Positions 49,352 through 57,793 of a DNA stretch of 64,000 nt are shown here, in pieces. How positions within the stretch are numbered: the first letter of the stretch is position 1; each line of letters opens with the position of its first letter. The stretch is from Vibrio profundi (GTDB lineage Bacteria; Pseudomonadota; Gammaproteobacteria; Enterobacterales; Vibrionaceae), in contig NZ_RZIS01000006.1 in assembly GCF_005281835.1 (NCBI RefSeq), forward strand, positions 124,001 to 188,000, written 5' to 3'. A program made the translations under genes and the position numbers. The notes under the pieces are model-generated. The model saw only the letters and a program-made list of their open reading frames with translations. It was not told the origin of the DNA and ran no database searches.

Positions 49352-49405
49352 TATCTAATTGATTTAAGTGGCTAAGATGTGAACGCAATTGACCTACTTA
49401 GTCTC

Positions 49406-49434
49406 TAGACACCGTAAAACGCATCCCCTATAAT
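49406..49434 (+). promoter_or_regulatory. Sigma-70 promoter of the tRNA gene
   Basis: TAGACA (49406-49411), 17-bp spacer, consensus TATAAT (49429-49434), then a start near 49441, about 6 nt before the mature tRNA. The -35 and spacer are the same as in the rnpB promoter of this window. Confidence 0.78.
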
Positions 49435-49446
49435 CTATGCCCTATC

Positions 49447-49522
49447 GGCCCCTTAGCTCAGTGGTTAGAGCGCACGACTCATAATCGTTCGGTCCCCAGT
49501 TCAAATCTGGGAGGGGCCACCA
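49447..49522 (+). tRNA. ileX: tRNA-Ile2 (CAU anticodon, lysidine type)
   Basis: 76-nt tRNA with genomically encoded CCA. Acceptor GGCCCCT pairs with AGGGGCC (7 bp); D arm AGCTCAGTGGTTAGAGC; anticodon loop CTCATAA with CAU; T arm CCCAG-TTCAAAT-CTGGG. A CAU anticodon means Met, initiator Met or Ile2. The acceptor and D-arm sequence GGCCCCTTAGCTCAGTGGTT is the same as E. coli tRNA-Ile2 (ileX/ileY) and differs from elongator tRNA-Met (GGCTACG...), so C34 should become lysidine through TilS and read AUA. In E. coli ileX is also near rpoD. Automatic pipelines often label this gene tRNA-Met. Confidence 0.93.
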
Positions 49523-49886
49523 AATATAGAAAAGCCTGAGAGTATTTATACTTCTCAGGCTTTTTGCTTTTCTGACCAGCACTATTTCTTACCGCCCCAG
49601 CTCTCTATACCAACAGATCTACCTCAGCGCCTCTCTCGTAAATTACGTGATAAATGCATCACTTAAACAATAACGACAACGCACCTAATGAAACCTATTA
49701 ATCAGCACCTTCATCTAATTCAGCCCCGTAAACCATTTATCATTCACTATAAATTGACATCTACAATAATATATAAGGCTAACCAATTCCTTTAGGTAGT
49801 GCTCATAACTTATTGACCTCATTTAAAGATCCCGTGAATCTGGTTTTATCGAACAGTAGATAAAACACTAACGAGAAATATAATAA
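49523..49886. other. Intergenic region between tRNA-Ile2 and the TRAP gene
   Basis: 364 bp, AT-rich. A tRNA terminator (49529-49566) is followed by about 300 bp without a supported ORF. A palindromic GTGAT-N6-ATCAC motif lies near 49650; its half-site spacing does not match CRP. TTGACA near 49753 precedes an AT-rich stretch and could belong to a promoter of the downstream gene. No integrase remnant and no obvious second copy of the tRNA 3' end was seen. Confidence 0.6.
49529..49566 (+). terminator. Terminator after tRNA-Ile2
   Basis: Stem AAAAGCCTGAGA / TCTCAGGCTTTTT (with inner GTAT/ATAC pairing) ending in a T run, 7 nt after the CCA end. Confidence 0.88.
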
Positions 49887-50963
49887 ATGAATATAAAGAA
49901 CAAAGTCATGTTGCTCATCAAGACCACGTCGATCGCAGCACTTACCACCTTTGCAATGTCCGCTTCCGCCGCAGAAAAAGTTTATCGCCTAAAACTGGCT
50001 GAAACTTGGGGACCCAATACACCGATTCTTGGTGATGCGACAAAGAATATGGCCAAGCTTGCCAATGAGATGTCGAATGGTCGATTGCAAATTCGCATCG
50101 ACTCAGCAAACAAGCACAAAGCTCCTCTAGGTGTTTTTGATATGGTGAAGTCTGGTCAATACGATCTTGGCCATTCAAGCTCTTATTACTGGAAGGGAAA
50201 AGTACCGAATACATTGTTCTTCTCTTCAATGCCTTTTGGAATGATGACTACCGAGCAATACGCATGGTTTTATCGTGGCGGCGGTATGGAGTTGATGCAA
50301 GAAGTGTATGCCCCTCATAACCTGCTCTCTTTCCCTGGTGGTAACTCTGACATTCAAATGGGTGGCTGGTTTAAAAACGAAATTAACTCGATAGAAGACC
50401 TTCAAGGCCTCAAAATGCGTATCCCAGGTTTCGCGGGTGAAGTTTTTGCCAAAGTAGGGGCAAAGCCGACCAATATCGCACCTGGAGAGCTATTTACATC
50501 TTTAGAACGTGGCACAATCGATGCGCTTGAATGGGTTGGGCCAGCTTTTGACTTGCGTATGGGCTTTCAGAAAATCGCACCTTATTACTACACTGCTTGG
50601 CATGAACCAGGCTCAGAAACTCAGTTCTTAGTGAATAAAAAGACGTGGGACAAGCTACCGAAAGATTTGCAACTTATCTTAGAGACCTCTTTCCGAGTCG
50701 CAGCATTTGATATGTACACACAAGCGATTGATGCCAATGCCAATAGCTGGGACACAATGCTAACTGAGTACCCAAATATCAAAGTACGTGACTTCCCACC
50801 TGAAGTATTAAAAACCATGCGAATTGCGACCAACGAATTACTTGAGCAACAAGCAAGTAAAGATCCATTAGCGAAAAAAATCATTGAATCGCAAGCCAGT
50901 TACTCCAAAAAGGTACGCGCATGGACCGACATCTCAACAAAAGCTTACTTGAATAACGATTAA
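49887..50963 (+). CDS. TRAP transporter solute-binding protein (DctP family), orphan
   Basis: Periplasmic receptor of tripartite ATP-independent periplasmic transport. Signal peptide 1-28 (ends SASA-AEK), then a DctP fold of about 330 residues. The family arginine that salt-bridges the substrate carboxylate is in LQGLKMRIPGFAGEVF (near residue 178); further features are GSETQFLVNKKTWDKLP and GTIDALEWVGPAFD. The WVGP and GGG segments resemble the alpha-keto-acid/lactate-binding (TakP-like) subgroup, so a 2-oxo or hydroxy acid is the best guess. No dctQ or dctM gene lies next to it, so the membrane part must be encoded elsewhere. Substrate not established. Confidence 0.9.
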   Translation: MNIKNKVMLLIKTTSIAALTTFAMSASAAEKVYRLKLAETWGPNTPILGDATKNMAKLANEMSNGRLQIRIDSANKHKAPLGVFDMVKSGQYDLGHSSSYYWKGKVPNTLFFSSMPFGMMTTEQYAWFYRGGGMELMQEVYAPHNLLSFPGGNSDIQMGGWFKNEINSIEDLQGLKMRIPGFAGEVFAKVGAKPTNIAPGELFTSLERGTIDALEWVGPAFDLRMGFQKIAPYYYTAWHEPGSETQFLVNKKTWDKLPKDLQLILETSFRVAAFDMYTQAIDANANSWDTMLTEYPNIKVRDFPPEVLKTMRIATNELLEQQASKDPLAKKIIESQASYSKKVRAWTDISTKAYLNND

Positions 50964-50973
50964 CCTTTCTAGA

Positions 50974-51008
50974 TAAAGCCCACCAATCGGTGGGCTTTCA
51001 TTATTCTT
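50974..51008 (+). terminator. Terminator of the TRAP gene
   Basis: Perfect stem AAAGCCCACC / GGTGGGCTTT with a 4-nt loop, then CATTATTCTTT, a weak T run. Confidence 0.75.
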
Positions 51009-51120
51009 TGACAATAAACGCACTCGTCCAACCACATAAATATTCTCATTTTATGCTTGAACAAACAAACAGAACACAATACTGTTAGTTTATTCTATTC
51101 ATTAAGGGAAATATTTACTT

Positions 51121-51732
51121 ATGAAGAAATTACTTCTTTGCTCAGCGATCGCATTAATTACAACTGGTTGTGCTCAACAACCTCAATTTCCAGTATCTAG
51201 CTTATCTTCAGGTTTAGGTGAGGGTAACCAAGTTACTTTGGAAGAGAATTCTTTTGAACTATCAGGTCAAGCTATCCAAGTAGGCCAGAAGATGCCAGGC
51301 GCGATATTAAAAGATGGTGGCTTTGGTGATCACGACCCTTCACAGAGTAGCGATAGCGTTCGTATCTATAGCATTATGCCGTCTATCGATACGCCAGTAT
51401 GTGAGCAGCAGGCACATGAGTTAAGTGAGTTCCTAGAAGAGAATGAAGCTTCTAACATCGCCTTCTATGCCGTATCAGCCGATACTCCATTTGCGCAAGC
51501 TAACTTCCAAAAAGAGGGAAAGATTAGCGAGAAAGTGACTTTCTTGAGTGATGCTCGTAGCCACCAATTTGGTGAACTAACAGGGACTCAAATTGAGCCA
51601 CTTGGTCTACTCACACGTAGTATTATTGTTGTAGGCAAAGACAGCACAGTGTTACACATTCAGCGAGTACCAGAGCTAACCACAGTGCCTGATCTTGAAG
51701 AAGCAATCAAAGTCGCTCAAAACAATATCTAG
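51121..51732 (+). CDS. Thiol peroxidase-like lipoprotein (Tpx family)
   Basis: 203-residue peroxiredoxin of the Tpx type, but with a lipoprotein signal: MKKLLLCSAIALITTGC, lipidated cysteine at residue 17. Classical Tpx is soluble. The peroxidatic site is intact: MPSIDTPVCEQQ with C94, and the arginine in LLTRSIIVVG. The resolving cysteine of E. coli Tpx (SRFCG) is replaced: the matching stretch reads SADTPFAQANFQKEGK and the mature protein has no cysteine other than C17 and C94. So it should behave as a one-Cys peroxidase, reduced by an external thiol, in the periplasm. Stand-alone gene with own terminator. Confidence 0.88.
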   Translation: MKKLLLCSAIALITTGCAQQPQFPVSSLSSGLGEGNQVTLEENSFELSGQAIQVGQKMPGAILKDGGFGDHDPSQSSDSVRIYSIMPSIDTPVCEQQAHELSEFLEENEASNIAFYAVSADTPFAQANFQKEGKISEKVTFLSDARSHQFGELTGTQIEPLGLLTRSIIVVGKDSTVLHIQRVPELTTVPDLEEAIKVAQNNI

Positions 51733-51738
51733 ATACAA

Positions 51739-51766
51739 CAACGGGAGCCAAGGGCTCCCGTTTTAT
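51739..51766 (+). terminator. Terminator of the Tpx-like gene
   Basis: Perfect stem AACGGGAGCC / GGCTCCCGTT with AAG loop, followed by TTATT. Confidence 0.86.
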
Positions 51767-51968
51767 TCCAGTCAGCAAAACAAAGGTGGTATCGACTTTA
51801 TGATTAGTTGATTACCCGCATTTATAAATTTAGCAGTCACAATTTGATTAGAATACAAAATCTGTATAAGTTGTGAGCTATAAATTATTTAGACTTATAA
51901 ATGAATGCAATATTACATTAACTGCCATTGCATCCACTTATCGGCTTCCCACCCATTGCATATTCTGC

Positions 51969-53801
51969 TTATTCTACTGTTACCGCTTTCGCTAAGTTAC
52001 GAGGTTGATCCACATCCGTGCCTTTGATTAAAGCCACGTGGTAAGACAACAACTGCATTGGAATGGTGTAGTAGATTGGCGCTGTGATATCACTGACATG
52101 CGGCATAGTGATGATCTTCATACTGTCATCAGCTTCAAAACCAGCGTCTTCGTCAGCAAACACATACAACAGCCCGCCACGTGCACGTACTTCTTCGATG
52201 TTGGACTTTAGTTTCTCAAGTAACTCATTGTTTGGAGCCACGACCACAACTGGCATATCTGCATCAATAAGAGCTAGCGGGCCATGCTTCAGCTCGCCTG
52301 CTGCGTATGCTTCTGCGTGAATGTAAGAGATCTCTTTCAGCTTAAGCGATGCTTCTACCGCAATTGGATAAAACTCACCACGACCAAGGAAAAGCGTGTG
52401 GTGCTTATCGGCAAAGTCTTCTGCAAGCGCTTCAATTTCTTTGTCATAAGCTAATGCGGCATTAATTTGTTTAGGTAACGCATGTAACGCTTCCACAATC
52501 TCAGCTTCTTTCTCAGTGCTGATCAGCTGCTTTTGCTTACCCAAAGCCGTCACTAACATCAGTAGCGCAGAAAGCTGAGTAGTGAAAGCTTTTGTTGAAG
52601 CTACACCAATCTCTGTGCCTGCACGAGTCATAAAGGCAAAATCAGATTCGCGAACCAAAGATGAACCCGCTACGTTACACACTGTCATCGCCGCCATGTA
52701 ACCTTTCTCTTTTGCCAAGCGCAGCGCTGCAAGTGTATCAGCCGTTTCACCGGATTGAGACAGAGTAATCAATAGGCTATTTGGACGAGTCACAAATTTG
52801 CGGTAACGGAACTCAGAAGCGATCTCAACATCACAGCTAACACCAGCCAAAGACTCGAACCAGTAGCGCGCTGTCATACCTGCATTGTATGACGTACCAC
52901 AGGCAATGATTTGTACATGCTCGACTTTATTGAGGATTTCAACCGCGTTAACACCAATGCTTTCAGTCACAACAGCGTTATCGGTGATACGGCCTTCCAT
53001 CGTATTGATCAATGCTGTTGGCTGTTCAAAAATCTCTTTCTGCATGAAGTGGCGGTACTTACCTTTATCACCCGCATCATGCTCTGCGTTAGATTCAATC
53101 ACTTCACGTTCAACACGAGTGCCATGCATATCGAATACTGAAACTTCACGACGAGTAATTTCGGCAACATCGCCTTCTTCTAAGTACATGAAGCGACGTG
53201 TGACGTTAAGAAGCGCCAGTTGGTCTGAAGCTAGGAAATTTTCGCCCACACCAAAACCGATAACAATTGGGCTACCAGAACGCGCAACGACAATGCGGCT
53301 CGGATCTTTACGGTCAAAGACAACTGTGCCGTAAGCGCCTTCCAATTGTTCCGCTGTTTTTTGTAAAGCTTCAACCAAAGTTTCTGAAGTACGGCGCTCC
53401 CATTCAACTAAGTGAGCGATAACTTCAGTATCAGTTTGAGACTGAAATTCGTAGCCGCGTTCTTTCAATAAAGTGCGCAGCTCTTCGTGGTTCTCAATGA
53501 TGCCGTTATGCACAACAGAAATATCACCAGAAACGTGTGGGTGCGCATTGGCTTCAGATGGTTCACCATGCGTTGCCCAGCGCGTATGTGCGATACCAGT
53601 TCCACCGACAACATGCTCTTGCTCTACCGCTTCCGCCAGTTCATTTACTTTACCTAAACGACGAACACGCGTCAGGTTCTGTTCGCCATCAACCACAGCC
53701 ACACCCGCAGAGTCGTAACCTCGATACTCTAAACGGCGTAGACCTTCGACTAAGATTTCAGCTACATCACGCTGTGCTACTGCACCAACAATTCCACACA
53801 T
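51969..53801 (-). CDS. glmS: Glutamine-fructose-6-phosphate aminotransferase GlmS
   Basis: Makes glucosamine 6-phosphate, the entry to peptidoglycan and LPS amino sugars. 610 residues (E. coli 609). N-terminal glutamine amidotransferase with catalytic Cys2 ([12 protein letters not shown]); isomerase half with two SIS domains (about 285-425 and 455-600), including [20 protein letters not shown] and the C-terminal [12 protein letters not shown]. In E. coli glmS follows glmU; here it is preceded by a DeoR-type regulator gene on the same strand, 96 bp upstream. No clear terminator was found downstream. Confidence 0.98.
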   Translation of the reverse strand: MCGIVGAVAQRDVAEILVEGLRRLEYRGYDSAGVAVVDGEQNLTRVRRLGKVNELAEAVEQEHVVGGTGIAHTRWATHGEPSEANAHPHVSGDISVVHNGIIENHEELRTLLKERGYEFQSQTDTEVIAHLVEWERRTSETLVEALQKTAEQLEGAYGTVVFDRKDPSRIVVARSGSPIVIGFGVGENFLASDQLALLNVTRRFMYLEEGDVAEITRREVSVFDMHGTRVEREVIESNAEHDAGDKGKYRHFMQKEIFEQPTALINTMEGRITDNAVVTESIGVNAVEILNKVEHVQIIACGTSYNAGMTARYWFESLAGVSCDVEIASEFRYRKFVTRPNSLLITLSQSGETADTLAALRLAKEKGYMAAMTVCNVAGSSLVRESDFAFMTRAGTEIGVASTKAFTTQLSALLMLVTALGKQKQLISTEKEAEIVEALHALPKQINAALAYDKEIEALAEDFADKHHTLFLGRGEFYPIAVEASLKLKEISYIHAEAYAAGELKHGPLALIDADMPVVVVAPNNELLEKLKSNIEEVRARGGLLYVFADEDAGFEADDSMKIITMPHVSDITAPIYYTIPMQLLSYHVALIKGTDVDQPRNLAKAVTVE

Positions 53802-53897
53802 GGTTAAACCCCTATTATAATTTTTGCGTTCCTACCGACTGCAAGCAATGTCGTTTCAACCTAAAGGTTAATTATAGGACCTTAGTTTCATATTTTA

Positions 53898-54659
53898 TTA
53901 ACTAATAATCACTCGTACATCGTGTGATTCAATTTTTTCTATCGTGTCTTTGTCTAGATTGCCATCGGTGATCAGTACGTCGATGTCTTGCCAAGCCAAT
54001 TCTAAGTTAGGGATTCTTCGCCCAACCTTTTCAGACTCAACCATCACAATCACTTCTCTTGAGACTTCAGCCATCACCTTACTTAGGCCGACTAATTCAT
54101 TAAATGTGGTGGTTCCGCGCTCTAGGTCGATGCCATCGGCTCCAATGAATAATTGGTCAAAGTCATAAGCGCGTAATACGGACTCGGCCACCTGCCCTTG
54201 GAAAGATTCGGAATGTGTGTCCCAAGTTCCACCTGTCATTAATAACGTCGGTTCACTTTCCAGTTCATTTAGCGCATTGGCTACATGCAACGAGTTGGTC
54301 ATTACAACTAAGCCACTTTTATCATTGAGCTGCTGAATCAATGCACCTGTGGTGCTGCCACTATCAATCACGATGCGGTTATGGTCACGAATCAGTGAAG
54401 CTGCGGCTGATGCCAGCGAAACCTTTCGACTTGAAACTTTATAGCTCAACTCATCACTCACAACTTCTTTCGGTAGGGCAATTGCTCCACCATAGCGGCG
54501 TAAAAGTTGACCATTTTTCTCTAAAGAGGCGAGATCCTTTCTAATCGTGACTTCAGAGGTTTCAAATTTTATGGACAACTCTTCAACGCTCACCTCACCT
54601 TTTTCATTTACTAGGTTAGAGATTGAGTGTCTTCTGAGCTGAGTGTTTCGTTTCGACAT
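53898..54659 (-). CDS. DeoR/GlpR family transcriptional regulator beside glmS
   Basis: 253-residue sugar-phosphate-responsive regulator. N-terminal DeoR helix-turn-helix (about 6-60, LRRHSISNLVNEKGEVSVEE and VTIRKDLASLEKNGQLLRRY); C-terminal effector domain (about 75-235) with the DeoR-C signature IVIDSGSTTGALIQQL and LFIGADGIDLERGTTTFNEL. ATG 54657-54659 is chosen over a longer frame that starts without a helix-turn-helix. Directly upstream of glmS on the same strand, so control of glmS or amino-sugar genes in answer to an amino-sugar phosphate is likely but inferred. Divergent from pykF. Confidence 0.9.
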   Translation of the reverse strand: MSKRNTQLRRHSISNLVNEKGEVSVEELSIKFETSEVTIRKDLASLEKNGQLLRRYGGAIALPKEVVSDELSYKVSSRKVSLASAAASLIRDHNRIVIDSGSTTGALIQQLNDKSGLVVMTNSLHVANALNELESEPTLLMTGGTWDTHSESFQGQVAESVLRAYDFDQLFIGADGIDLERGTTTFNELVGLSKVMAEVSREVIVMVESEKVGRRIPNLELAWQDIDVLITDGNLDKDTIEKIESHDVRVIIS

Positions 54660-55087
54660 TAAACAAAGACCATTAAGTTTCGATTTGAAAGCAAGTATAG
54701 TCAAACTGAAACTATTTCGTCCATTTATTTCGATCTAAAAAATTAATAAATTGCGCCAAAACCTTGTCCTAAGACAATTGTTAAGCAGTGATATTGAACT
54801 CATTAGGTGGTAGAATCCGCCCCCGAAAAGAAAAAAAATTACGAAATTACCCGTTATTTTTTTGCAACTTTCTCCTGATATGGTGGAGCAAGTCACAAAA
54901 ACCTGACGTTGAATCGAAATGAGTTGGTCATAAAATGACTAAACTTGATGAAAGACTTACAGCTCTGAAGAGAAATGAAGAAGCTTTATCTTGAACAGCA
55001 GGCACAAAATGTTGCTCGATAAATGTATCTCCTTCAGGGAACAGACAAATTTCAAATTGTAACAATACTTACCGGAGAGTATCTTCC
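54660..55087. other. Divergent regulatory region between the DeoR gene and pykF
   Basis: 428 bp. The part next to pykF would form a long leader. A half match to the Cra (FruR) operator, TGAATCGAAATG, lies at 54911-54922; the other half is poor. A 19-codon ORF (54935-54994, MTKLDERLTALKRNEEALS) has no clear RBS. GGTAGAATCC at about 54810 could be part of a -10. None of these is certain. Confidence 0.5.
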
Positions 55088-56497
55088 ATGAAAAAGACCA
55101 AAATCGTATGTACGATTGGCCCTAAAACTGAATCTGTTGAGAAACTAACTGAACTTGTAAATGCAGGCATGAACGTAATGCGCCTGAACTTTTCTCACGG
55201 TGACTTTGAAGAGCACGGCACTCGTATTGCGAACTTCCGTACAGTAATGGAAGCAAAAGGTGAGCAACTAGCAATCCTTCTTGACACTAAAGGTCCTGAA
55301 ATCCGCACAATCAAACTAGAGAACGGCGACGACGTTGATCTAGTAGCGGGTCAAGAATTCACATTCACAACTGACGCTTCAGTTGTAGGTAACAAAGACG
55401 TTGTTGCTGTAACTTACCCAGGCTTCGCTGCTGACCTTACAGCAGGTAACACTATCCTTGTGGATGACGGCCTAATTGAGATGGAAGTTATCGCAACAAC
55501 TGAAACTGAAGTTAAGTGTAAAGTTCTTAACAACGGTGCTCTAGGCGAAAACAAAGGTGTTAACCTTCCTGGCGTTTCTGTTCAGCTTCCAGCGCTTTCT
55601 GAGAAAGACAAAGCAGACCTTAAATTTGGTTGTGAGCAAGGCGTAGATTTCGTTGCTGCTTCTTTCATCCGTAAAGAAGAAGACGTTAAAGAAATCCGTG
55701 AACTTCTAAACGCTAACGGCGGCGAGAACATCCACATCATTTCTAAGATTGAAAACCAAGAAGGTGTAGATAACTTCGATTCAATCCTTGAAGCTTCTGA
55801 CGGCATCATGGTTGCTCGTGGTGACCTAGGTGTTGAAATCCCAGCGGAAGAAGTAATCTTCGCTCAGAAGATGATGATCGAAAAATGTAACCGTGCACGT
55901 AAGATGGTTATCACAGCAACTCAAATGCTTGATTCTATGATCAGCAACCCACGTCCAACTCGCGCAGAAGCGGGTGACGTTGCAAACGCAATCATGGATG
56001 GTACTGACGCGGTAATGCTTTCTGGCGAAACTGCGAAAGGTAAGTACCCAGTTGAAGCGGTAACTATCATGGCTCAAATCGCTGAGCGTACAGATAGCGC
56101 ACTTAAAGCTGAGCTAGGTTCTCGTCTAGATAGCCCTCGTCTACGTATCACTGAAGCGGTATGTAAAGGCGCGGTAGACACAGCTGAGAAACTTGCTGCA
56201 CCTCTAATCGTTGTTGCTACAGAAGGCGGTAAGTCTGCACGTTCAGTACGTAAGTACTTCCCAACAGCAAACATTCTTGCACTGACAACTAACCAGAAGA
56301 CAGCTGCTCAGCTAGTTCTTACTAAAGGTGTAACACCTGTTCTTGTTGATTCAATCGCAAGCACGGATTCGTTCTACATCGAAGGTAAAGAAATTGCACT
56401 ACAATCAGGCCTAGGTAACAAAGGCGATATCGTTGTAATGGTTTCTGGTGCTCTAGTTGCTTCATGCACGAACACGGCATCTGTTCAAGTTCTATAA
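55088..56497 (+). CDS. pykF: Pyruvate kinase I PykF
   Basis: Last step of glycolysis, phosphoenolpyruvate plus ADP to pyruvate plus ATP. 469 residues (E. coli PykF 470). Signatures: [20 protein letters not shown] at the start, MRLNFSHG near residue 30, active-site [30 protein letters not shown], and [20 protein letters not shown]. The sequence follows the type I (fructose 1,6-bisphosphate-activated) form closely. Strong codon bias fits a highly expressed gene. Long 5' region ahead; strong terminator behind. Confidence 0.98.
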   Translation: MKKTKIVCTIGPKTESVEKLTELVNAGMNVMRLNFSHGDFEEHGTRIANFRTVMEAKGEQLAILLDTKGPEIRTIKLENGDDVDLVAGQEFTFTTDASVVGNKDVVAVTYPGFAADLTAGNTILVDDGLIEMEVIATTETEVKCKVLNNGALGENKGVNLPGVSVQLPALSEKDKADLKFGCEQGVDFVAASFIRKEEDVKEIRELLNANGGENIHIISKIENQEGVDNFDSILEASDGIMVARGDLGVEIPAEEVIFAQKMMIEKCNRARKMVITATQMLDSMISNPRPTRAEAGDVANAIMDGTDAVMLSGETAKGKYPVEAVTIMAQIAERTDSALKAELGSRLDSPRLRITEAVCKGAVDTAEKLAAPLIVVATEGGKSARSVRKYFPTANILALTTNQKTAAQLVLTKGVTPVLVDSIASTDSFYIEGKEIALQSGLGNKGDIVVMVSGALVASCTNTASVQVL

Positions 56498-56522
56498 GAA
56501 ATGAATTCATTTGCATAGAATA

Positions 56523-56552
56523 TAAAAAGAGGGCTAACGCCCTCTTTTTTTA
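56523..56552. terminator. Terminator of pykF
   Basis: Stem AAAAGAGGGC / GCCCTCTTTT with a TAAC loop and T run, 26 nt after the stop. Confidence 0.93.
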
Positions 56553-56680
56553 TGAAACAAAACTTGCTCGATTAATCAGTACGCTGTATTATCAACCTCA
56601 TTAGAACTTCGTACCGTTAATTCTTCCCTACTTGTCCAAAAGAATTAGCCGTCGCAAATAAAGCAATGTGAGGAAATCCA

Positions 56681-57340
56681 GTGTCTAGCCCTACTCTAAC
56701 CGACAAAGTGTCAAAAATGATCCGTCAAGACATTCTGAGCGGCGACTTACGTCCCGGCCAAAAATTGGTGGTTGCAGATCTGAAAGACAAATACCACGTA
56801 GGTGCATCGCCTATCCGTGAAGCGCTTGTTCAGCTTTCTTGGAGCAAGTACGTAAAACTTGAGCCACAAAAAGGCTGCTGGGTTGCTCCTGTATCAAAAG
56901 AAGAATTGAACGACCTATACGAAAGTCTACGCGTCGTGTCTTCTGTGCTTCTTAAGAAAGCGATTGAGTCAGGTGACGAAAGCTGGGAACTAGAAGTATT
57001 AACCTCTTACCACAAACTATCTCGCGTAAAGAACGTTGCAGAAGAGTTTAACTACAACGAGTGGGAAGAGCGTCATCAACAATTCCACGTAGCGTTACTA
57101 GAAGGTTCTGATTCAAAAAATATGTTTGAATTCTTTAGCGACCTCATCAATCAAGTGAAACGCTACCGTTACTTAGCGCTATCTTCTGACTCTTCTTCAG
57201 ATGAACTATTTAATATCGACGAGCATGAAATGATCATGAAGTTAGTTCTGGCGAAAAACCCAGAGCAAGCGGCTGACTTACTGGACCAACACTTATTAGG
57301 TTCTATGAAGCGCATTGAAGAAATCATTGAAGCTGCATGA
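56681..57340 (+). CDS. GntR family transcriptional regulator (FCD subfamily)
   Basis: 219-residue regulator. N-terminal winged helix-turn-helix (about 5-70: LTDKVSKMIRQDILSGDLRP, then GASPIREALVQLSWSKYVKL); C-terminal FCD domain (about 80-210), all-helical, with metal/effector residues in EWEERHQQFHVALLEG and the final histidine segment DQHLLGSMKRIEEI. The closest pattern is CsiR/GlaR-like. The GTG start has GAGGAAA 6 nt upstream. Stand-alone; regulated genes are not evident from the neighbourhood. Confidence 0.88.
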   Translation: MSSPTLTDKVSKMIRQDILSGDLRPGQKLVVADLKDKYHVGASPIREALVQLSWSKYVKLEPQKGCWVAPVSKEELNDLYESLRVVSSVLLKKAIESGDESWELEVLTSYHKLSRVKNVAEEFNYNEWEERHQQFHVALLEGSDSKNMFEFFSDLINQVKRYRYLALSSDSSSDELFNIDEHEMIMKLVLAKNPEQAADLLDQHLLGSMKRIEEIIEAA

Positions 57341-57348
57341 AAGTAAAT

Positions 57349-57380
57349 AAAAAACCGGAGCCAATGCGCTCCGGTTTTAC
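57349..57380. terminator. Bidirectional terminator
   Basis: Perfect 11-bp stem AAAACCGGAGC / GCTCCGGTTTT with a 6-nt loop and T runs on both strands. On the plus strand it ends the GntR transcript; on the minus strand it begins 17 nt after the stop of the small ORF at 57397-57528. Confidence 0.9.
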
Positions 57381-57396
57381 TTTGTTTAGCATGATA

Positions 57397-57528
57397 TTAC
57401 CATCCGAAAAACTCTTTATGGTGAGTGTTTAACAGCAATACCATTAACAAAAAATAGATCGCGCTTATCTTAAATCCTAAAATGACTAAGCACCCGATCG
57501 TTAATCTCACTAAGAAATCGACAAACAT
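57397..57528 (-). CDS. Putative small membrane protein, 43 residues
   Basis: Unrecognised short ORF, read by hand. It begins MFVDFLVRLTIGCLVILG, runs through one long hydrophobic stretch (about residues 4-33, broken by a single K at 20) and ends NTHHKEFFGW. GGGGCAGGG precedes the ATG; the GGGG part is well spaced. A minus-strand terminator starts 17 nt after the stop, which supports a transcript in this direction. It lies downstream of the GGDEF gene with 265 bp between. Function unknown; could be a chance ORF. Confidence 0.45.
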   Translation of the reverse strand: MFVDFLVRLTIGCLVILGFKISAIYFLLMVLLLNTHHKEFFGW

Positions 57529-57793
57529 ACCCTGCCCCACAAACCAGACTGCTCGTCCCCTTTATTTGTTAGCTTCACGCTCAAAGTAAAAAGCGCCTAA
57601 TGCTAATCATCTTGTTATAAGCGTAGGGATTACAGCTCGATCTTTATTACCAATTAAGACACCACCAAATACAGAAGCGCAGCCATAGACGCACTATATT
57701 GAAGCGAACTTATTGTTCAGTGTAGTTCAAATTCAGACAGGTATTAGACTTTAGTCTAAGAAGAGGAAATTCGTGATTGCTAGCACAGTAAAG

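Larger units (their letters stand above)
57341..57793. other. Region between the GntR gene and the GGDEF gene
   Basis: 453 bp. It holds a bidirectional terminator (57349-57380), a 43-codon minus-strand ORF (57397-57528) and, further right, mostly AT-rich sequence. A palindrome TTAGACTTTAGTCTAA lies near 57746, close to the GGDEF stop, without a T run. Nothing else is supported. Confidence 0.6.

Noticed and set aside
49447..49522. Naming the tRNA as tRNA-Met
   Set aside because: Body sequence matches tRNA-Ile2 and not elongator Met.
49640..49670. CRP site at GTGATAAATGCATCAC
   Set aside because: Spacing between GTGA and TCAC is 8, not 6, and flanking bases do not fit.
52885..53334. 149-codon plus-strand ORF
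   Set aside because: Antisense shadow of glmS; no RBS and no recognisable domain.
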